Source of the DNA: SM1-73 sp964588305
Lineage (GTDB): Bacteria > Zixibacteria > MSB-5A5 > SM1-73
Length of the DNA: 64,000 nucleotides
Direction: 5' to 3'
NCBI GenBank assembly: GCA_964588305.1
Contig: CAZPOP010000006.1
Location: forward strand, 67,364-131,363
This document shows positions 51,621-59,576 of the stretch, one piece after another (the stretch's first letter is position 1; every line of letters starts with the position of its first letter). Both the position numbers and the translations under genes were made by a program. The notes under the pieces are model-generated. The model saw only the letters and a program-made list of their open reading frames with translations, ran no database searches and was not told where the DNA came from.

Positions 51621-52061
51621 AGTGGACCGCATGGTTGACACCAGACGTGGCGGTCAAGGGGCTTTTCGAAATATGTCAGGCCTGTTGGAATAGCCATCTC
51701 TCAGCCTGAGAGTTCAGTAATTTGTTCTTCCCTCCGCCACCGAATCGGATATTATCCATCGAGAAAACAATTCAAAAAATACTTGACAAGGTTGCATACA
51801 CGATTATTTTTAGGTGTATGACGTATACAAGTCTGGTCAACTGGGGAAGGTGCGGCGTCAAGTACTCAATCGATATCTTGTGAGAGAAGCTAGATTGGAC
51901 GGGTAGCATTATCTGTACGCGAGACCCCAAAGTGAGTGTATCTGGAAATCATAGAAACAGAAGTTATGCAGAGTGCAATCACGTATAACATTTACGTGAA
52001 ATTGTGTCCGATATGTTTATTAGTAAGACAATCTTATTATGAACTGAAAGGAGTCTAAGCT
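51606..52061. other. Gene-free stretch, 456 bp, upstream of the TIR-cyclase operon
   Basis: It holds a TTGACA at 51783 and an inverted repeat TGTAT-N5-ATACA at 51815-51829. A GAAAGGAG ribosome site lies just before 52062. No ORF. Composition shifts to more AT-rich from about 51730. Confidence 0.5.
51783..51829 (+). promoter_or_regulatory. Possible promoter and operator of the TIR-cyclase operon
   Basis: TTGACA (51783-51788), with TTATTT (51804-51809) as a poor -10 at 15-nt spacing, followed by the palindrome TGTATGACGTATACA (51815-51829) where transcription would begin. The weak -10 makes this tentative. Confidence 0.3.
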
Positions 52062-52532
52062 ATGGCGGCGAATGCATTCGTCAGCTACGACCATGATGAT
52101 CAACAACAGGTTGGAGGATTCAAGTTACTCAAGGACAACCCCAAACATCCGTTGGATTTTCATGATCATTCTTTGAAAGAACCTGTCACAGACAGAAGTG
52201 GAAGACCCATCAAATACCCACCAAGCGACCCGAGATCCGAGCCCGTCCGTGATGAGATCAAGAGGAAGTTTGAGAATGCTTCGAAGCTTGTAGTGCTTAT
52301 CGGTCAGGATGCGTACAGCAGCGACTGGGTAGAGTGGGAAATAAACACATTCATTCAAATGAAAAAGCCTCTTTCAGGCGGCAAAACTTGGAAACGAATC
52401 CGAGGAATGAAACTCAAGGGTTGTGACGACGCTATGATGCCAGACGCCCTTATGAGCGGTCGATCAACAAAAGAATTAATCTGGAACCCTGAGGTTCTCG
52501 ATAAGTGGTTGGATCAGGATCCTGATGCTTGA
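52062..52532 (+). CDS. ThsB-like TIR-domain protein (DUF1863 type)
   Basis: 156 residues; GAAAGGAG precedes the ATG. The opening NAFVSYDHDD, the HDHSLKEP strand, VRDEIKRKFENASKLVVLIG and SSDWVEWEI with Glu93 in the catalytic position match the DUF1863 TIR-like family that includes ThsB of Thoeris. In Thoeris, ThsB senses phage infection and makes a cyclic ADP-ribose isomer from NAD. No ThsA (SIR2/SLOG effector) gene is nearby. It is the first gene of a four-gene operon, 14 bp before the cyclase. A defence role is inferred. Confidence 0.72.
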   Translation: MAANAFVSYDHDDQQQVGGFKLLKDNPKHPLDFHDHSLKEPVTDRSGRPIKYPPSDPRSEPVRDEIKRKFENASKLVVLIGQDAYSSDWVEWEINTFIQMKKPLSGGKTWKRIRGMKLKGCDDAMMPDALMSGRSTKELIWNPEVLDKWLDQDPDA

Positions 52533-52545
52533 GGAGCATAGTCTA

Positions 52546-53706
52546 ATGTCCGCCGCGACCATCTTATTCATAGACATAGTTGGGTTTTCCAAGAAGCCAA
52601 CATCGGAGCAGCGGCGACTCGTTGAGGCCCTTACATCCGAGGTTTTGCATGAATTGCGCACACTATTGATTCCTCCGCTGGACACTCCGAGTCTTGTTGC
52701 ATTGCCGACTGGCGATGGCCTTGCATTGGCATTTCTTCATCGATCCAACCAACCTTGGGATCGCACCACTATCTTGCGCGTGATTCTTAGGATGCATCAA
52801 TGGGCATCCAACCAGTCCTCCACTCGCAATCCAGTAAATCTTAGAGTTGGAGTTCATGTCGGCGCAGTAGAACTCGTTACTGATATCAACGGCAAAGCTA
52901 ACGTATGCGGTGACACAATCAATTATGCGCAGAGAGTTATGGATGCAGCCAGTCCACGTCAAACACTCTTTTCGGAAGAAGCCTTCAGGGAATATGTCGG
53001 AACTGAATCGCCCGTTTGTGTAACACCACCCTTCTCTGAAGACTTGAGAGCTGAGTTTCATGGACCCATAGAGGTATACGCAAAACATGGTCTTCAAATA
53101 CTGGTTTACAAACTGGTACTTGAACCGCCACAATCTTTCTGGTGCAACGATGACCCAATGGCGAAACACTTGATGGTGGTGAGTTTAACTTCTTTGCCGA
53201 AGGAGGTAGTTGGCTCGTTCAGTGACCAGATTGAACAAGGAACTCATGTTGCCTTAATCCAACTCACTGGAGATAGGTTCATATCGACCTTCAACGAAGG
53301 CAAAATCAAGTTCTCAAAACATCTAAAACGTCTTTGGGTCTTCATGCCTGCTCCTGAAATATATGCGACTCTACATTTGACTCGGCCCCAAGCCACCGCT
53401 AAACTTGTCACCGAGTGTGTTCACAAATGGAAGGATTTGCTGGCCACTTTGAAAACGCAACTTCCGAACGCTGATCTCAAACTCGGACTATTCGACGAAC
53501 CACCGTATTTCGGGGCTTCATTCATCGATTGGGAACGGCCAGGTGGGAAGATACACGTCAGTCCTTATGTATGGAACGTAGCCGCACCTGATTGTCCAGG
53601 ATACGATATGTTTTGGCTCGGTAAGAAGCCGTCCGCCATTTATGACACCTACGTTGAGGGTCTGCAATATCTTCATCGAAGCACTGGGAATGAACTGACA
53701 AAATAA
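52546..53706 (+). CDS. Class III nucleotide cyclase with unknown C-terminal domain (Pycsar-like)
   Basis: 386 residues; GAGGAG lies 9 nt before ATG 52546, so the in-frame ATG at 52525 is not used. Cyclase domain (about 1-165): LFIDIVGFS with metal Asp10, LPTGDGLALAF with Asp57, LRVGVHVGAVEL, and INYAQRVMDAA with Asn126 and Arg130. The Lys and Asp that select adenine in adenylate cyclases are not at their usual places (LPTGD and GKANVCG). Such divergence is seen in the pyrimidine cyclases of Pycsar defence. The C-terminal 200 residues (GLFDEPPYFGASFIDWE, then KIHVSPYVWN) are unrecognised and may sense infection or bind a ligand. Confidence 0.78.
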   Translation: MSAATILFIDIVGFSKKPTSEQRRLVEALTSEVLHELRTLLIPPLDTPSLVALPTGDGLALAFLHRSNQPWDRTTILRVILRMHQWASNQSSTRNPVNLRVGVHVGAVELVTDINGKANVCGDTINYAQRVMDAASPRQTLFSEEAFREYVGTESPVCVTPPFSEDLRAEFHGPIEVYAKHGLQILVYKLVLEPPQSFWCNDDPMAKHLMVVSLTSLPKEVVGSFSDQIEQGTHVALIQLTGDRFISTFNEGKIKFSKHLKRLWVFMPAPEIYATLHLTRPQATAKLVTECVHKWKDLLATLKTQLPNADLKLGLFDEPPYFGASFIDWERPGGKIHVSPYVWNVAAPDCPGYDMFWLGKKPSAIYDTYVEGLQYLHRSTGNELTK

Positions 53707-53870
53707 TAGAAGTACGGCAAAGGCAATAACTTCACATGACCCGAATTACATATTGTGTCTGATAGTATATTCTCTACTTGGGGAGTAGATCAAAGGTTAT
53801 GTGAGAAACTCACTCGCTCCCGTTCAGGAAATCCTGGTGACAGACATATTCAAATCAAAAGAGGTTGGTC

Positions 53871-55244
53871 ATGATTAATGCTCAAGGTATCCCAGAAAAT
53901 ACAATAGGTTTCTTAAGTTACGCAAGAAGGGATGATGAATACAACAAAGATATCATCACAAAGCTGCGTGGTTTACTGGAACAGGAAACGAGCAGTAGGC
54001 TGGGTCAAGATGTTAGGATTTTTCAAGACACTCAAGATATTTCCTGGGGTGTCAGATACTTGACAGAAATAGGAAAACAGCTTGGAAAAGTGCCATTCTT
54101 CATCCCTGTTCTATCGCCCAGTTATTTCCAAAGCAATTACTGCATCAAGGAGCTAAAGGCGTTTTTGAAGCTTGAAAGAACAGCCAGGCTTGACAAACAT
54201 ATTCTTCCAATCCTATTTATAGACTACGAACACGAGAAAGCAAACATAGAGAAAAAGATAATCAGTGAATTGGAAAAAAGAGAGCACTACAACTTAAGAC
54301 AAGTGCAGCAATTGCATAAAATTGATCGGACTTATATATTCACGTTAGCAAACGACTTAAAAAATCGCATAGTCGAATATTCAAAATCCTTATCAAGGCC
54401 CCTACGTGTCGTTAGTAAGTCGCTTGATAGAGATCGAGGAATAAAACTTGTGGTGCCTAAAACCATAAAAATCCGAGGGGGCGAATTCTGGATGGGTTCA
54501 CCACCCGATGATGAGACGGCAAAACCTCGTGAAAAACCTTACCACAAGGTAAAAATAAAATATGATCTTGAAGTAGGTATATACCCAATCACTTTTCAAG
54601 AGTGGGATTCTTTAGCAGACTATTGTTTGGATTCCCGTGATTTCTTCAAGCGGGTCCGTAGAGAATATAAGAAAAGACACTGCACAGACAAAAATGAATT
54701 TTCGCTAACACTCGATTCCTTGAAAGTTCATGATGAAGGATGGGGACGCAACAAGCTACCTGTTATAAATGTCTCCTGGGATCAAGCTCAAGTCTATGCA
54801 ATTGGCTTGTCTCTATTTGCCAATAGAAACTATCGACTTCTTAGTGAAGCCGAATGGGAATATTGTTGTCGAGCAGCCTCAGCTAAACAATATGCTTTTG
54901 GTAATGACATTACACAGGCAGATGCAAACTATGGTAGGGTCAATGGCCAAACAACTCCAGTCAATTCTGGTAATCCAAACGGGTTTGGCCTCTACCACAT
55001 GCACGGACAAGTCTGGGAGTGGGTAGAAGATATATATCATGATTCATACAATGAGGCCCCAGGTGACGGCAGTCCTTGGGTAGATTCACATGATAAAAAC
55101 TTTCCACTACTACGCGTAGTGCGTGGCGGGTCCTGGAAAGCGGATCCAGCCACGATTCGGTCAGCATTTCGTGGTGCCCATTTGCCAAATCACCGAGTAT
55201 ATAATGTTGGGTTCAGAATAGCTTGTAATTTGGGTCGTGGTTAA
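53871..55244 (+). CDS. TIR domain fused to an FGE/SUMF1-type C-type-lectin domain
   Basis: 457 residues from ATG 53871 (AAGAGG 6 nt upstream). TIR domain (about 1-135): IGFLSYARRDD, RIFQDTQDI and YCIKELKAF with Glu94. FGE-sulfatase domain (about 195-455): GGEFWMGSP, LPVINVSWDQA, YRLLSEAEWEYCCRAAS, GLYHMHGQVWEWVED and VVRGGSW...GFRIA. The paired cysteines of catalytic formylglycine-generating enzymes are absent after RGGSW, so it is a binding fold rather than an enzyme. This fold is the usual variable protein of diversity-generating retroelements. Likely a sensor whose lectin part triggers TIR NAD hydrolysis. Third gene of the operon, 164 bp after the cyclase. Confidence 0.82.
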   Translation: MINAQGIPENTIGFLSYARRDDEYNKDIITKLRGLLEQETSSRLGQDVRIFQDTQDISWGVRYLTEIGKQLGKVPFFIPVLSPSYFQSNYCIKELKAFLKLERTARLDKHILPILFIDYEHEKANIEKKIISELEKREHYNLRQVQQLHKIDRTYIFTLANDLKNRIVEYSKSLSRPLRVVSKSLDRDRGIKLVVPKTIKIRGGEFWMGSPPDDETAKPREKPYHKVKIKYDLEVGIYPITFQEWDSLADYCLDSRDFFKRVRREYKKRHCTDKNEFSLTLDSLKVHDEGWGRNKLPVINVSWDQAQVYAIGLSLFANRNYRLLSEAEWEYCCRAASAKQYAFGNDITQADANYGRVNGQTTPVNSGNPNGFGLYHMHGQVWEWVEDIYHDSYNEAPGDGSPWVDSHDKNFPLLRVVRGGSWKADPATIRSAFRGAHLPNHRVYNVGFRIACNLGRG

Positions 55245-55248
55245 AGAG

Positions 55249-56391
55249 ATGGGTAGTTTAGCAAAGATGAACAGTGAACTTGAGAATTCTTATACGAGTA
55301 AAGGTAACAAAATCGCCCATCGCCATGATTTGTTGGATGCTATAAGAAAGGAAGGCAGGTTCATTCCTGTTACTATTCAGTTAGCGCCAACCGAAGCTTG
55401 TGAGAGTGATTGTCCTTTTTGTTCTGTTAGGCACCGAAACATTACTCAATATATCAAAGTGAATGAAATTGAAAGGTGCATTCGGGACTTCGCTTCTTTG
55501 GGCTGCAAAGCTTTACAGATAACAGGGGGTGGTAACCCTTTGCTATATGGTGACAAAAAATGCAGAGCAGATATTAATAGCATCATAAGAATTGCAGCTG
55601 AACATCATCTCGAAGTCGGAATAATTACTAATAGCCATGACTTATCTAGAATTGAACCATCTCTTCACCCGTTTATCAACTGGATACGTATTAGCCTCAT
55701 CAAGCTTGATGTAGGGAAGAGTCCCCAAGACTACAACTTTAATTCATTTCCACAGCAGAAAATTGGCCTAAGTTACATCTACTACCACGAGGGCCAAGGA
55801 CATCAAACAAAGCGATTCTATAAGGGAACTACATATGAAAGCCTTAGGAAGGTCTTTGTACTTGCTGAAATGTACCCGAGCATCAAGTTTATTAGAATTG
55901 CTCCTGATGCTACACCTGGTTGCACCGTACGTGAATCAATTGTTCACGACCCATCTATCAAAGGCGCACTCAGCAAATACAAAAACCTATTTGTTCAAGG
56001 GATTGACATAGATACGCTGACTGAGCCATTTGACTGTGGTTGTTATGTGGGAGCATTGCGACCTTTTATAGCTTCTTCTCCCAATCCTTCTGAAGGTGCA
56101 CTTGTTTATGCTTGCCACTGCCACACTCATTTCTCTGGGTGGATGTACAACAAAGATTTTGCCCTATGCCAGGTGGATGATATTATCCCAACTTGGAAGC
56201 GCATGGCAGAGAATTTCAGAAAAACAAAATTTCCTTATGAAGTAAGAGGCAATGGTGGAGCAAATTGGACGAAGACGTGTCGAGATTGTTATTATGGTAA
56301 CAACAACAGTCTGATATATCGAATAATAAATGAGGGGCAGGATTACAGTAACCTTGCAGAAGAAGCTATCGATGATGAGAACTTCATATGA
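55249..56391 (+). CDS. Radical SAM protein with extra C-terminal cysteines, accessory
   Basis: 380 residues from ATG 55249, 4 bp after the previous stop; GTG 55237 (overlapping) and ATG 55267 are alternatives. The radical SAM cluster motif is CESDCPFC (Cys51, 55, 58), followed by LQITGGGNPLLY and VGIITNSHD. A C-terminal set, DCGCYVG, YACHCHTHFSGW and TCRDCYYGN, suggests an auxiliary Fe-S cluster as in SPASM/twitch enzymes. Substrate unknown; position suggests it modifies a neighbouring protein or makes a modified metabolite. It does not look like viperin. Last gene of the operon. Confidence 0.78.
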   Translation: MGSLAKMNSELENSYTSKGNKIAHRHDLLDAIRKEGRFIPVTIQLAPTEACESDCPFCSVRHRNITQYIKVNEIERCIRDFASLGCKALQITGGGNPLLYGDKKCRADINSIIRIAAEHHLEVGIITNSHDLSRIEPSLHPFINWIRISLIKLDVGKSPQDYNFNSFPQQKIGLSYIYYHEGQGHQTKRFYKGTTYESLRKVFVLAEMYPSIKFIRIAPDATPGCTVRESIVHDPSIKGALSKYKNLFVQGIDIDTLTEPFDCGCYVGALRPFIASSPNPSEGALVYACHCHTHFSGWMYNKDFALCQVDDIIPTWKRMAENFRKTKFPYEVRGNGGANWTKTCRDCYYGNNNSLIYRIINEGQDYSNLAEEAIDDENFI

Positions 56392-56469
56392 GCACCAGTA
56401 GTAGGTCAGGAACTGCATGCTCCCGACAATTTGTTGGCCAGGTGTGCGGGGGGTGCCCCGCCTTTGAGG

Positions 56470-59400
56470 CTATCTGAAATCCCTCGATTCAAACTTCACT
56501 CCCCCTTGTGGAAACTCCAAAGGTGTAAATTCTCGACCTATTATATTTATTACCCCATCATGTTTCTCTAATTTTCCCTTTACCAAAAGTGTGGAGGAAC
56601 TAATAATTGCTCCTCGGCATTTTTTCGCCAAATTCGGTTTTACCACCACATTTATCCAACCGGTTTCATCTTCCAGTGTCAAGAAAACAAATCCTTTCGC
56701 GGTTCCCGGTCTTTGCCTGACAATGACCAGGCCTGCGACCTTTATATCTCCTTCGTCTGCATTCCTCAGCTTGCAGGCACATATCACTCCCAATCCATTC
56801 AGATGCTTTCGCAAGAATTGCATTGGATGTCTGGTCGGAGAAAGCCCTAGTCCATCATAGTCGGCAATTAAAACGTCTGAAGCATTCATCGATGGCAAGG
56901 GGACAAAAGTCGTTTGGGAGTTTCTCAAAGATAATTCCTCTGCGCTTCTATTGGCCAGTCCCTGCACCTTCCAGACAGCCTCTCTTCGGTCATATCCGAA
57001 ACAGGAAAAAGCATCCACCATTGCCAGCTGTTCCAGTGCCGGTTGAGGAAGATCGGTCCTGAAAACAAAATCCTCCAAAGATTCAAATTTCTTTTTCCTT
57101 TGCTCTTTCTCGATTTTTTCTTTAGCAGATGGCCCAAGTTCCCTCACGTATCTGAATCCTAACCTGACTTTTTCACCTTCAAGAGTACAATCCCATTTAC
57201 TTTTGGTTGCATCAACGTTTAAAATTTCCACCCCATGCCTTTTTGCATCCTCCACTATGGTGGAAGGACTGTAAAAGCCCAAGGGCTGAGCATTCAAAAG
57301 GGCACAGTAAAACTCGGAAGGATAATAAACTTTGAAATATGCGGACACATAGACCAAAAGCGCAAATGAGGCCGCATGCGATTCTGCAAAACCGAAATCG
57401 GCAAAGGCCGCCAACTGCTTGTAAATCCTGGATGCAGCTGCAAGATCGATTCCATTCTTGACCATCCCTTGAATCAAAGACACGCTAAGTTTTTCCATCC
57501 TCTCTTTTGATCTTTTATGACCCATGGCTCTTCTCAACTCATCTGCCTGGGATGCGGTAAATCCTGCCGCTTGCATGGCTACTCTCATTCCCTGTTCTTG
57601 AAAAAGAGGAACGCCCAGCGTCCTCTTTAAGATCGGTTCGAGACAGGGATGGGGATAGGTGACGGCTTCTTCACCGTTCCTTCTTCTCAGGTATGGATGA
57701 ACCATCTCCCCCTGAATTGGTCCGGGACGGATCAAAGCCACCTCTACGACCAGATCATAGAAACACTTTGGCCTCAATCTGGGCAGCGTGTTCATCTGCG
57801 CCCTGGATTCTACCTGAAATACCCCAACGGTATCACCACCCGAAAGCAAATCATAAACTCTGGAGTCGTCATAGCCCAGTTGTGCCGGATCGATCACAAT
57901 CCCTTTATGTTCTTTAATAAGTCTAATGGCAAAATCAATAAGGGTGAGCATTCCCAAACCTAACAAGTCGATCTTGACCAATCCCACATCTGCGGAATCG
58001 TCCTTGTCCCATTGGATCACGGTTCTATCGGGCATGGTGGCGTTTTCTATGGGCACGATTTGAGAAAGCGGCTTTGCAGTTATAACCATCCCGCCGTTAT
58101 GGATTCCCAAATGCCTAGGGAATCTTTCAATCTCTTTGCAAAGTTCCACTAAGAGTTTTACTCGTCTACTTTCTGCTTTAAGTTCGGATTCCCTGACTCT
58201 TTCGACGATCTCCTCGCTGTCAGAGTAATGATCTAACAACTTTGCCAGCCTGTCCACCTGCTCCAGAGAAAATCCTAACGCCTTGCCCACGTCCCTGACC
58301 GACGATCTGCCCCGGTAACTTATCACCTCACACACCATCCCGGCATGTTCCCTTCCATATTTCTCATAAACGTACTGAATGACTTCCTCTCTTCGGTTGT
58401 GCTGGATATCAATATCGATGTCTGGAGCTTCCCTTCTCTCCTCCGATAGGAATCTTTCGAAAAGTAAATTGAGCTTAACCGGATCGACTGCCGTTATTCC
58501 CAGGCAATAGCACACGGCAGAGTTGGCAGCTGATCCTCTTCCTTGACACAGAATTTCTTTTCCCCTGCAGAATCTGGCTACATCCCAGACTATGAGAAAG
58601 TATCCAGCCAGATCGAGCCTCTGGATTATGTCCAGCTCATGAGCGATCTGCTTGGCCGCCTGAGGAGTCATGGGCCTGTATCTTTCCCTGGCCCCTTCAT
58701 AGGTTAGCTGATAAAGATAACTGAATGGTGTTTCTCCTTGCGGCACAGAGAAAGCTGGCAAAGAAGGCTTGAGCAAATCAAGAGAGAAATTGCAAGCTTC
58801 GGCAATCCCTATAGTGTTTTCAATGGCCACAGGATATTGGGCAAATAGTTCTTTCATGTCTTGAGGATATTTAAGATGCCTCTCTGCATTAGGGTAAAGA
58901 AGCGTGCCAGCTTGATCCAGACTGGTGTGATTTTTGATGCATACCAAAACGTCCTGCAGCCTCTGACCTTCAGGTTCTTTGTAGTGAACATTATTCGTGG
59001 CAACAAGGGGGATGTTTAATTTCTCACCCAAACTTTTGAGCTTGGAATTCAGCTCAGCCTGTTCAGGACGATTGTGATACCCAAGTTCTAAGAAGAAATT
59101 ATCCCTGCCAAAAACTTCCTTGAGCTTTAGAGCAGTCCTTTCAGCATTTTCATAATCGTTCTTTAAAAGCAATGAAGGTATCTCTCCGCAAAGGCACGCT
59201 GAAAGGGCGATCAATCCTTTTGATCTGGAAAAGAGTTCTTTACACTTAACCTTTGCCTCGCCTTTGGGATGGGACAACAATGCATGACTGAGAAGTTGAC
59301 AAAGGGTAGAATAACCTTGCTGGTTTTTGACCAGCAGCACCAAATGATGACCGTTTTCAAGCGTGATCTCAGAGCCTATTATGGCTTTGATTTCTTTTTC

Positions 59401-59565
59401 TTTACAGGCTTTGTGAAATCGGACTATGCCATAAAGACCATTATGATCGGTCAAGGCTAAAGCTTTATAACCAAGATGTGATGCCTTCTCGGCCAGATTT
59501 TCGGGATGGTTTGCTCCGTCCAAAAATGAAAAATTAGAATGGCAATGTAGTTCCACATATTCCAT
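56470..59565 (-). CDS. dnaE2: DnaE2/ImuC error-prone DNA polymerase III alpha
   Basis: 1031 residues; the start is set at ATG 59565 (MEYVELHCHSNFSFLDGA is the normal N-terminus), 11 bp after the imuB stop, rather than the overlapping 59604 start. PHP domain (about 1-270) with ELHCHSNFS and LTDHNGLYG, polymerase palm with RGSAANSAVCYCLGIT and PDIDIDIQ (catalytic Asps near 385-390), HhH region and C-terminal OB-fold (about 940-1010, VAGLVIVRQRPG). It is the polymerase of the ImuA-ImuB-DnaE2 mutasome that carries out SOS translesion synthesis. Last gene of the LexA-controlled cassette. Confidence 0.95.
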   Translation of the reverse strand: MEYVELHCHSNFSFLDGANHPENLAEKASHLGYKALALTDHNGLYGIVRFHKACKEKEIKAIIGSEITLENGHHLVLLVKNQQGYSTLCQLLSHALLSHPKGEAKVKCKELFSRSKGLIALSACLCGEIPSLLLKNDYENAERTALKLKEVFGRDNFFLELGYHNRPEQAELNSKLKSLGEKLNIPLVATNNVHYKEPEGQRLQDVLVCIKNHTSLDQAGTLLYPNAERHLKYPQDMKELFAQYPVAIENTIGIAEACNFSLDLLKPSLPAFSVPQGETPFSYLYQLTYEGARERYRPMTPQAAKQIAHELDIIQRLDLAGYFLIVWDVARFCRGKEILCQGRGSAANSAVCYCLGITAVDPVKLNLLFERFLSEERREAPDIDIDIQHNRREEVIQYVYEKYGREHAGMVCEVISYRGRSSVRDVGKALGFSLEQVDRLAKLLDHYSDSEEIVERVRESELKAESRRVKLLVELCKEIERFPRHLGIHNGGMVITAKPLSQIVPIENATMPDRTVIQWDKDDSADVGLVKIDLLGLGMLTLIDFAIRLIKEHKGIVIDPAQLGYDDSRVYDLLSGGDTVGVFQVESRAQMNTLPRLRPKCFYDLVVEVALIRPGPIQGEMVHPYLRRRNGEEAVTYPHPCLEPILKRTLGVPLFQEQGMRVAMQAAGFTASQADELRRAMGHKRSKERMEKLSVSLIQGMVKNGIDLAAASRIYKQLAAFADFGFAESHAASFALLVYVSAYFKVYYPSEFYCALLNAQPLGFYSPSTIVEDAKRHGVEILNVDATKSKWDCTLEGEKVRLGFRYVRELGPSAKEKIEKEQRKKKFESLEDFVFRTDLPQPALEQLAMVDAFSCFGYDRREAVWKVQGLANRSAEELSLRNSQTTFVPLPSMNASDVLIADYDGLGLSPTRHPMQFLRKHLNGLGVICACKLRNADEGDIKVAGLVIVRQRPGTAKGFVFLTLEDETGWINVVVKPNLAKKCRGAIISSSTLLVKGKLEKHDGVINIIGREFTPLEFPQGGVKFESRDFR

Positions 59566-59576
59566 TTTCAAATCTC

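Noticed and set aside
52062..53706. Straight call of Thoeris or Pycsar
   Set aside because: No ThsA-type SIR2/SLOG gene and no classic Pycsar effector with a cyclic-nucleotide-binding domain; only the component families are shared.
53871..56391. Complete diversity-generating retroelement
   Set aside because: The lectin-like variable-region frame is present, but there is no reverse transcriptase, accessory Avd gene or template repeat in the window.
55249..56391. Prokaryotic viperin
   Set aside because: Viperin motifs are not apparent and the extra C-terminal cysteines point to a SPASM/twitch-like enzyme instead.
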